NCBI GenBank assembly: GCA_963169155.1
Contig: CAUJGI010000324.1
Span: 1-10,549, forward strand
From: Chloroflexota bacterium
GTDB taxonomy: Bacteria; Chloroflexota; Anaerolineae; Promineifilales; Promineifilaceae
Direction: 5' to 3'
Length of the DNA: 10,549 nt
How positions within the stretch are numbered: position 1 is the stretch's first letter; every line of letters starts with the position of its first letter. Positions 5,871-10,549 of this stretch are shown piece by piece. The notes under the pieces were generated by a model. The model did no database searches, had not been told where the DNA came from, and saw only the letters and a list, made by a program, of their open reading frames with translations. The position numbers and the translations under genes were made by a program.

Positions 5871-8178
5871 CGGTGTAAAGCTGCCGCATGGCGGCTTCCC
5901 AGGTTAAACCGTCGCGTTTTTCGTAGTGCCAGAAGCGAATATCGGGGAAATAGGTGCGCCAGCGGCTGTTGGAGGGCGTCCACTGCCAGCCATAATCCGC
6001 CGCCAGCGCGGTAAAGTCGATGTAATAACCGCTGGGGATACTTTCGCGCCACTTACCGCCCTGCTCGTAGTAGCTGGGGTCATCACCACTGCGGGCCTGC
6101 AAATCCCAGGTAACGGTGCGCAGGGGTTCACCCTGGCTGCCGTCTTGAGCGGCCGTTTTCACATACACCCGCCAGTAAATTTCGCCCTGGATCTCCAGCT
6201 TCACCAGCTCCACGCGCGGTTCAAAACCCAACGCCTCGCGGAAATAAAAGTCAAAAGCGCGGCCCGCCTTGTTCCAGGATTGGGCCGGTTGGCCCGGCAG
6301 TGGCCGGGCATTTAACGCTTCAAACATGCCATCTAGCTGGCCCAGAAAATCCCAGCCCGCTTCAGCCAGCACTCGCTGGCGCAGCGCGGCAAAGGATTGG
6401 TCAACGGCATCGCTCAAATACGGCGCGGGGGCGTTAACGGTGAGGGGATAGAGTACCAGCGGCGGCTGCCCTTCAACCGGTTCCGCCACCGCCTCCAGGT
6501 AAATTGGATCGCCCTGCGCCAGCCTATCGATGTTTTGCAAGCTGTTGTTGAGTTCAGGCGTCAAACGAACGGCCGTCCACGAGGGATCATCAATACGGCC
6601 GTTGCTCACAAACATCTGCGGCGCCACGTTCCACGCCTCCAAACTGCCAGAGAGCAAAAAGCTGCGGCCGTTCTGTTCATACACCGACAGCACCGAGCGC
6701 CGGTCAGGCGACCACGCTGGCGACCGCCCCTGCTGGCCCACGCCGTACGGCTCACCGGCCGGTTCGTGGTTGACGCTCAACGGCAGGGCATAAATCACCG
6801 GGAAATTGGCGCTGTATTCGGCATAGACCAGGGTACGGCCGTCTGACGAAAAAGACGCTTCATCTTCTTCCAAATCGGGCGTCTGGGTCACGTTTTGGGC
6901 CACGTCGGTAATGCCCGCATCCAGGGGACGAATAAAAATATCCTGGCTGCCGCTGCGCAGGCTGGTAAAAGCAATGTGCCGCCCACCGGGCGACCACACC
7001 GGCGCATAATCCGGCGCGGGGGCATCAGTCAGCCGGAATGGGCCTTCGCTGCCGTCGGACTTGATCAGATAAATGTCTAGATTGCCGCCTTGGTACGATT
7101 CATACGCCAGCCACTGCCCATCGGGCGACCAGGTCGGCGAAGCATCGTAGGCCATATCGTTGGTTAACCGCCGCAGGCTGCGGGTGGGGATGTTGTAAAC
7201 ATACAGTTCCCAATTGCCATCGCGCCGCGAGGCAAATGCAATCTCGGCACCATCGGGCGACCAGGCCGCGTCTTTATCTTCCGCCGGGTGGCTGGTAAGG
7301 CGGATAGGTTCGGCCTGACCAACCGGCAAAATGTAAATGTCGCTGTTGCCCGCCACATGCTGCGTAAAGATAACCGCCCCACCCCCTTCCAGCGGATTGG
7401 GGGTGGCCCAGGGGGTCAATTTCACCGGCACGGTGGGAATGGGCGTGAGCGTCGGCGGCAGCGGCGTGGGCGTCAAAATAATGGTAATCGGTGTGGGCGT
7501 ATCAAACGGCCGATCATCGGCAACGGCCGTATTGTCCACCTGAGGATCACGCATGCTCAGCACCGCCACCAGCGCGATGAGCGCGAGGGCTGCAATAGCT
7601 GTGGTCAGGCGGAAGGTGCGCATCCCGCGCAAATTTTCGCGCGGGGCTGGCGGGGCAACCAGGGCCGCAGCGGGCACCTTGGGGCGGCGGCGCAGCACAC
7701 GCCAGCTCGCCACCAACACCCGCCACCGTGACAACAGGCGACGGCGCAGCAGCGTACGCGATGGCTCGGTTTGTTTGGCCAACATAGCCACCAACCGCTG
7801 CAGCTGCCGTTTGACGAAGGTGTACACGCCCAACACGGCCGGTTTGAGGAGTCGGGAATAGAGCCAGTGCAACGGCCGTACGACCATAAACAAAAATGAC
7901 CGCCAGAGGTAGGCAGTCAGTAAATGGCGCAGGGCCAACCCCATGCGGCCCAGAAAGCGCCAGACAGGCGGAGCAGCCGCCACCAGCGTATCCCATAGCA
8001 TCCAGCGCAGCGGCAGCCAGACCGGCATGGTGAGATAAAATAGTGGTTTCCAAATAATCCAGGTGAGAATATTGCGGAATGCTAAACCAAGCCGACCGAA
8101 GAATCGCCAGGCGGGAGAAAATACTGCTAAGAGGAACTGTCGGACACGCTGTATTGTCCGCCGAAATCTTGCGCGCAT
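5836..8178 (-). CDS. Membrane-anchored PD40/TolB-like beta-propeller protein with a degenerate M15-peptidase-like C-terminus
   Basis: 780 residues in four regions. (1) Residues 1-188 are Arg/Trp-rich with several hydrophobic amphipathic stretches and an internal duplication: residues 22-57 align with 71-106 (PAWRFFGRLGLAFR / PVWRFLGRMGLALR). (2) A single membrane helix at about 190-208, then a Pro/Thr linker at 224-262. (3) PD40 propeller repeats with WSPDG-type motifs at 306-310, 350-354, 395-399 (WSPGG), 443-447 (FSSDG) and 489-492. (4) Residues about 580-770 resemble an M15 D,D-carboxypeptidase: SWNKAGRAFDF (634-644) mirrors SxHxxGxAxD but has Asn for the first zinc His, D643 is kept, and IRFWHYE (747-753) mirrors ExWH with H751 kept but the Glu position occupied by Arg. 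The propeller probably lies outside the membrane. No Shine-Dalgarno; a promoter lies 9 nt upstream. The last codons overlap the M23 gene. The propeller call is firm, the M15 call is motif-based. Confidence 0.78.
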   Translation of the reverse strand: MRARFRRTIQRVRQFLLAVFSPAWRFFGRLGLAFRNILTWIIWKPLFYLTMPVWLPLRWMLWDTLVAAAPPVWRFLGRMGLALRHLLTAYLWRSFLFMVVRPLHWLYSRLLKPAVLGVYTFVKRQLQRLVAMLAKQTEPSRTLLRRRLLSRWRVLVASWRVLRRRPKVPAAALVAPPAPRENLRGMRTFRLTTAIAALALIALVAVLSMRDPQVDNTAVADDRPFDTPTPITIILTPTPLPPTLTPIPTVPVKLTPWATPNPLEGGGAVIFTQHVAGNSDIYILPVGQAEPIRLTSHPAEDKDAAWSPDGAEIAFASRRDGNWELYVYNIPTRSLRRLTNDMAYDASPTWSPDGQWLAYESYQGGNLDIYLIKSDGSEGPFRLTDAPAPDYAPVWSPGGRHIAFTSLRSGSQDIFIRPLDAGITDVAQNVTQTPDLEEDEASFSSDGRTLVYAEYSANFPVIYALPLSVNHEPAGEPYGVGQQGRSPAWSPDRRSVLSVYEQNGRSFLLSGSLEAWNVAPQMFVSNGRIDDPSWTAVRLTPELNNSLQNIDRLAQGDPIYLEAVAEPVEGQPPLVLYPLTVNAPAPYLSDAVDQSFAALRQRVLAEAGWDFLGQLDGMFEALNARPLPGQPAQSWNKAGRAFDFYFREALGFEPRVELVKLEIQGEIYWRVYVKTAAQDGSQGEPLRTVTWDLQARSGDDPSYYEQGGKWRESIPSGYYIDFTALAADYGWQWTPSNSRWRTYFPDIRFWHYEKRDGLTWEAAMRQLYTDDELVPYLVRP

Positions 8179-8187
8179 GTTGGTGCC

Positions 8188-8215
8188 AGTTTAGCACGGC
8201 TTAAGACTATGTCAA
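8188..8215 (-). promoter_or_regulatory. Promoter candidate of the propeller/M23 unit
   Basis: On the minus strand TTGACA (8215-8210), 16 bp, TAAACT (8193-8188). The -10 box ends 9 nt before the ATG at 8178, giving a leader of only about 3 nt. This matches the absence of a Shine-Dalgarno and the arrangement at the transglycosylase gene. Confidence 0.5.
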
Positions 8216-8228
8216 GTTAAAATCTGCC

Positions 8229-8239
8229 TATGTCAACTT
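8229..8239 (-). promoter_or_regulatory. Shared box AAGTTGACATA, distal copy upstream of the propeller/M23 unit
   Basis: Identical over 11 bp to 4050-4060. It lies 21 bp (about two helical turns) upstream of the -35 TTGACA of the same gene, and the flanks are alike (ACTTGACATAG and AGTTGACATAG). It overlaps the plus-strand -10 box at 8239-8244 by one base, so anything bound here could affect both directions. Confidence 0.4.
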
Positions 8240-8244
8240 ATAAT
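8239..8244 (+). promoter_or_regulatory. Plus-strand -10 box TATAAT for a candidate small RNA
   Basis: A perfect TATAAT on the plus strand, with only a weak -35 (TTAAAA 8217-8222 at 16 bp). The expected start is near 8251. No protein gene follows on this strand before the terminator at 8447-8477. It is immediately followed by AGGAGG (8245-8250), but the nearest ATG (8252) is one base away and opens only 7 codons. Confidence 0.4.
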
Positions 8245-8250
8245 AGGAGG

Positions 8251-8477
8251 AATGTCTCTACTTTATGGGCTTTAGTTGGGCTGTAAGAAACGGCCGTTAT
8301 TCTGCAAAGTGTAGAGGGCCGAAACAAGATTACAGCTGAAGTTCTGGTCAGTTGGCTCCCTGGACGAAGAGCAATCTTGCAGTCAAAAGGGTCGAACCAA
8401 TGCCAAGCTAAACGTAACAGAATGGCTCTCTACCAAGGAATTATTGAACCACCAGCCGCAAAGCTGGTGGTTTTTTT
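8251..8477 (+). ncRNA. Candidate small non-coding RNA, about 225 nt
   Basis: This gene-free stretch is bracketed on the plus strand by TATAAT (8239-8244) and a strong intrinsic terminator (8447-8477), with no plus-strand gene upstream that the terminator could serve. The interior folds well by hand. CAAGATT (8325-8331) pairs with AATCTTG (8373-8379) and closes a three-way junction. One arm of the junction is CAGCTGA/TCAGTTG (8333-8339/8348-8354, one G-U, 8-nt loop). The other is GCTC/GAGC (8355-8358/8369-8372), directly adjacent. An outer stem TTTAG-TTGG (8271-8279) with CCAA-G-CTAAA (8403-8412) encloses it. I could not match it to 6S, SRP, tmRNA or RNase P RNA. The only frames inside are short (24 codons at most from 8265). 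Ends and family are inferred; a degraded or fortuitous fold remains possible. Confidence 0.4.
8447..8477 (+). terminator. Strong rho-independent terminator
   Basis: AACCACCAGC (8447-8456), loop CGCAAA, GCTGGTGGTT (8463-8472) and a run of seven T (8471-8477). The T tract is on the plus strand. It lies 3 nt beyond the stop codon of the minus-strand hemolysin III gene, where the stem could also slow that transcript, but the minus-strand side continues TTCAATAATT without a U run. Confidence 0.85.
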
Positions 8478-8480
8478 GTT

Positions 8481-9143
8481 TCAGGCGGGCACTACATGCC
8501 AGAGCATGAACAAAAAATGGCTCAGGCTGCCACCGAGCACAAACAGGTGCCAGATTTCATGGTGGCCAAAACGCCCCGGCCACGGATCCGGCCATTCACG
8601 ATAATAAACCACAAAACCCACCGAGTAAATCAGACCACCAATCAACAGCAGCAGCAGTCCAGCGGCGGGCAGCCAGCGCGCCGCATTTCCCGCCAAAATT
8701 AGCGGGAGCACCCCACCCCAACTCACAATCAGGTAGATAGAGGCGTTGAGAAAACCGTGAATGCGGCGGCTAAACAGTTTGTACAGGATGCCAGAAACGG
8801 CCGTTACCCACACCGTCAGCAAAACGGGCCAGCGCCAGCCGTCCGGGAAAAAGGTGAGGACGATCGGTGTGTAAGTCCCGGCAATGACCAGGAAAATGGC
8901 CATGTGGTCCAGCCGGTTCAGCTGAAAATGCAGCCAGGGCCGTGGTTTGACGCCGTGCAGCAGGGTACTGGACAGGAACATCACGGTGCTGCCCAGACCA
9001 TAAATGACCAGACCAAACACCTTGGTCCACTCGCCCCACACCTGCCAGACCAACCAACCCGATCCAAGCAAGGCGGCCGCTGCACCTAAGGCGTGTGTTA
9101 ACGCACTCACCGGTTCATAGAGGGAATGATAAAATCTGCTCAT
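8481..9143 (-). CDS. Hemolysin III family (PAQR-type) integral membrane protein
   Basis: A 220-residue, seven-helix membrane protein (helices at about 18-38, 42-62, 78-98, 104-122, 131-151, 158-180 and 198-217). Family motifs are present: EPVSALTHALG at 10-20, SSTLLH with S59 and H63, LDHMAIFLVIAGTYTP with D79 at 78-93, and the C-terminal HHEIWHLFVLGG with H195 and H199. These residues form the zinc site of progestin/adiponectin-receptor (PAQR) proteins, a hydrolase-like fold. The bacterial YqfA/HlyIII members are named for cytolysis seen with the Bacillus cereus protein, but their normal role is mostly unknown and may concern membrane lipid homeostasis. Length is typical. No Shine-Dalgarno is seen; a promoter lies 9 nt before the ATG at 9143. 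It is divergent from ctaB. Confidence 0.9.
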   Translation of the reverse strand: MSRFYHSLYEPVSALTHALGAAAALLGSGWLVWQVWGEWTKVFGLVIYGLGSTVMFLSSTLLHGVKPRPWLHFQLNRLDHMAIFLVIAGTYTPIVLTFFPDGWRWPVLLTVWVTAVSGILYKLFSRRIHGFLNASIYLIVSWGGVLPLILAGNAARWLPAAGLLLLLIGGLIYSVGFVVYYREWPDPWPGRFGHHEIWHLFVLGGSLSHFLFMLWHVVPA

Positions 9144-9152
9144 GGTTGCCCA

Positions 9153-9181
9153 AATTTAACGGCCGTTTCCAGCATAAGCAA
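9153..9181 (-). promoter_or_regulatory. Promoter candidate of the hemolysin III gene
   Basis: On the minus strand TTGCTT (9181-9176), 17 bp, TAAATT (9158-9153), ending 9 nt before the ATG. The spacer contains the palindrome ACGGCCGT (9159-9166), directly touching the -10 box. The geometry is the same near-leaderless one as at the propeller gene. Each hexamer matches only moderately. Confidence 0.35.
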
Positions 9182-9195
9182 ATTCCTTGGGCGGT

Positions 9196-9224
9196 TTGTG
9201 CCCGATTGTGAATGTTGTTACAAT
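9196..9224 (+). promoter_or_regulatory. Promoter candidate of ctaB
   Basis: TTGTGC (9196-9201), 17 bp, TACAAT (9219-9224). The predicted start near 9231 gives a leader of about 33 nt, consistent with the Shine-Dalgarno present before ctaB. Confidence 0.45.
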
Positions 9225-9263
9225 ATTTCTCGGAAGTAAACATATACCCCCTTCGGAGACCGA

Positions 9264-10202
9264 ATGTCATTTTCTGAAACAACTCAAAAAAGTGGTCCTG
9301 CGACGGTAACGGCCGTTGTTCCCTCCTGGCGCAGCACGCTGCAACTCATCGTGGTGCTGTTTAAGCTGCGCATCGTATTTTTGCTGCTGATGGCGGCGAC
9401 AGGTGGCGCGTTTTTGGCAGCGGGCGGCTGGCCAGGGGCGGGCAGCCTGGGGCTGCTTTGGCTTACTGGCGGCATGGCAGCGGCGGGTGCTTCGGCGCTG
9501 AACCAATATTGGGAGCGCAACTCCGACGGCAATATGGGGCGTACCCGACAACGGCCGTTGGTCACCGGGGCCATCGCCAAACCGGCGTGGGTACCTTACG
9601 TGGCGGCTGGCCTGGTCCTGGTGCCATCGCTGGCCGTGCTGCCGTTTAACCCGGCGCTGACCTTCTTTTTGCTGCTAGGGGCGTTTATTTACGTCGCCAT
9701 CTACACCATCTGGCTGAAGCCGCGCACCCTGCTCAACATCGTCATTGGCGGCGCGGCAGGCAGTGCGGCCGTTTTGAGCGGCAGTGCGGCGGTGGGCAAC
9801 TGGAACGATCCCGGCGCGCTGGTGCTATCGCTGTTGCTCTTCCTCTGGACGCCGTTTCACTTTTGGAGCCTGGCCCTGCTGTACAAGGACGACTATGCCC
9901 GATCAGACGTGCCGATGCTGCCGGTGCACACCTCGCCGCGCCAGGCCGCCTGGTGGGTGATGAGCCACACGCTGCCCACCGGTTTGGGCGGCCTGCTGCT
10001 GGTGGTGCTGCCGGTGCTGGGCTGGGTCTACCTCATTCCCGTCGCCTGGGTGACGGCCGATTTGTTCTGGCGCAACCTCAAGCTCATCCACACGCCATCG
10101 ACCCAACATGCACGCGGACTGTTCATGTCTTCCAATATTTACCTGCTGGTGCTGCTGCTGGCCATTTGTGCCGGCACGGTTGCCACTTCCCTGGCTGCCT
10201 GA
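9264..10202 (+). CDS. ctaB: Protoheme IX farnesyltransferase (heme O synthase)
   Basis: A 312-residue UbiA-superfamily prenyltransferase that transfers farnesyl diphosphate to heme B, forming heme O for heme-copper oxidases, in the cytoplasmic membrane. The first catalytic motif N80-QYWERNSDGNMGRTRQRPL (to residue 99) is present. So are LKPRTLLNIVIGG (151-163), LWTPFHFWSLAL (194-205) and the second Asp motif KDDYARSDVPMLPV (208-221). About nine membrane helices can be placed. The N-terminal 25 residues are a polar, low-conservation extension. The ATG at 9264 has GGAG (9255-9258) at 5 nt. The conserved RPL of the catalytic motif is encoded by an ACGGCCGT palindrome (9551-9558). The stop shares its A with the next gene's ATG (TGATG). 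No oxidase subunit gene is in the window. Confidence 0.94.
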   Translation: MSFSETTQKSGPATVTAVVPSWRSTLQLIVVLFKLRIVFLLLMAATGGAFLAAGGWPGAGSLGLLWLTGGMAAAGASALNQYWERNSDGNMGRTRQRPLVTGAIAKPAWVPYVAAGLVLVPSLAVLPFNPALTFFLLLGAFIYVAIYTIWLKPRTLLNIVIGGAAGSAAVLSGSAAVGNWNDPGALVLSLLLFLWTPFHFWSLALLYKDDYARSDVPMLPVHTSPRQAAWWVMSHTLPTGLGGLLLVVLPVLGWVYLIPVAWVTADLFWRNLKLIHTPSTQHARGLFMSSNIYLLVLLLAICAGTVATSLAA

Positions 10203-10462
10203 TGCTCACCGTTACCCTGTTTACCAAACCAGGCTGCGGCCTGTGTGACGAGGTTGAAGCCGAGTTGGACGCGCTACAGCGATATTTTCCGCACCAGCTT
10301 AACAAAATTGACATCTCGCAGGACGCGGAGCTGTTTGCCAAATACCGCTACACCATTCCTGTGGTGCAGGTTGGGAACGTGGCATTGGCAGCGCCAATAA
10401 CGGCCGTTCAGCTCCAACAAACCCTGGCGGATTTTGCCAATCAAGCAGCCTCAGCCGGGTAA
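10202..10462 (+). CDS. Glutaredoxin-like small thiol-disulfide protein
   Basis: An 86-residue thioredoxin-fold protein: beta strand VTLFTK, then the redox motif C12-GL-C15 (PGCGLC), a first helix (about 16-28), DIS, and TIPVV (51-55) with the cis-proline P53. This is the small glutaredoxin/DUF836 type. It is probably cytoplasmic, since there is no signal peptide. Its ATG at 10202 overlaps the ctaB stop by one base (TGATG), so the two are translated from the same mRNA. The pairing suggests a role in oxidase or heme assembly, but that is inferred from position only. ITAV near residue 68 is encoded by an ACGGCCGT palindrome (10400-10407). The same frame is open further upstream, inside ctaB (from 9863). 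The start at 10202 was chosen because it yields exactly the family's compact length. Confidence 0.87.
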   Translation: MLTVTLFTKPGCGLCDEVEAELDALQRYFPHQLNKIDISQDAELFAKYRYTIPVVQVGNVALAAPITAVQLQQTLADFANQAASAG

Positions 10463-10549
10463 CCACCCACCCACAAACAATCACTTCACCACCTATGGCA
10501 AACAGATGAATGGCTGATTTGTGAAGCCGGGCACAACCTTGTCATCCGA

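Larger units (their letters stand above)
45..10407. repeat. Dispersed highly iterated palindrome ACGGCCGT (about 25 exact copies)
   Basis: Exact copies start at 45, 63, 1169, 1339, 1808, 1907, 2675, 2779, 3712, 3952, 4107, 4939, 5477, 5838, 6569, 6595, 6835, 7523, 7872, 8290, 8797, 9159, 9309, 9551 and 10400. Eleven extend to AACGGCCGTT. Four lie outside genes (2779, 4107, 8290, 9159). In genes they occur in all three frames, giving [NDY]GR, RP[LFY] or TAV. Single-mismatch variants with a CGGCCG or GGCCG core (for example near 2292, 3268, 6150, 6666, 7505, 9766 and 10052) also occur. By base composition well under one copy would be expected in a window this size. Confidence 0.9.

Noticed and set aside
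7547..8197. 216-codon minus-strand frame overlapping the 5' part of the propeller gene
   Set aside because: The frame overlaps the Arg/Trp-rich coding region, has no domain, and ends inside it; the 780-residue frame continues into clear PD40 repeats.
8245..8275. AGGAGG followed by ATG and a 7-codon frame
   Set aside because: Only one base separates the Shine-Dalgarno-like run from the ATG, too close for initiation, and the frame stops after 7 codons. A 24-codon frame from 8265 is 14 nt away and has no family resemblance.
8383..8404. GGTTCGACC-like tRNA T-arm on the minus strand
   Set aside because: The flanking bases do not form a 5-bp T stem, and no anticodon or acceptor stem is present.
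8377..8604. 75-codon plus-strand frame crossing the terminator
   Set aside because: It reads through the strong terminator stem and into the antisense of the hemolysin III gene.
10493..10549. Possible C-terminal end of a minus-strand gene entering from the right edge (18 codons before TAG)
   Set aside because: Two of the three minus-strand frames are open over this short length and no motif is recognisable, so coding cannot be supported from the window alone.

Overview
The window looks like an ordinary chromosomal stretch from a GC-moderate (roughly 55-60 % by eye), aerobically respiring bacterium. Chloroflexota (Anaerolineae and relatives) is the best guess. This is inferred from the Pro/Thr-rich linkers, a PD40 propeller protein, a Chloroflexota-like lytic transglycosylase and heme O synthase, not from a marker gene. 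A striking genome-style signature runs through the whole window: about 25 exact copies of the palindrome ACGGCCGT, in genes (all reading frames) and between genes, comparable in style to the HIP1 palindrome of cyanobacteria.

Layout. At 1-171 (+) is the 3' end of a membrane protein. At 278-2749 (-) is a two-gene unit: a zinc-dependent phospholipase C-like protein followed 15 nt later by a TGS/kinase-fusion nucleoside kinase of the uridine kinase family. At 3013-4008 (-) is a lytic transglycosylase. It is divergent from a stand-alone CheY-like receiver at 4204-4593 (+). At 4668-8178 (-) is a second unit: a large membrane-anchored beta-propeller protein with a degenerate M15-peptidase-like C-terminal domain, overlapping by 35 nt an M23 lipoprotein endopeptidase. 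A 15-bp perfect nested palindrome separates the convergent ends at 4593 and 4668. At 8179-8480 there is a gene-free stretch with a plus-strand -10 box, a foldable region and a strong plus-strand terminator, which together suggest an unannotated small RNA. At 8481-9143 (-) is a hemolysin III/PAQR membrane protein, divergent from ctaB (heme O synthase, 9264-10202) and an overlapping glutaredoxin-like gene (10202-10462).

How the genes may work together. The middle of the window is a peptidoglycan neighbourhood: a lytic transglycosylase, an M23 endopeptidase and a propeller protein with an M15-like domain. The promoters of the transglycosylase and of the propeller/M23 unit share an identical 11-bp box (AAGTTGACATA) and each carries two TTGACA motifs, so joint control of the two transcription units is plausible. 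Several minus-strand genes have their best -10 box only 6-9 nt before the ATG and no Shine-Dalgarno, which suggests leaderless mRNAs. ctaB plus the glutaredoxin-like gene fit cytochrome oxidase and heme assembly. No mobile element, CRISPR array, tRNA or rRNA was seen.
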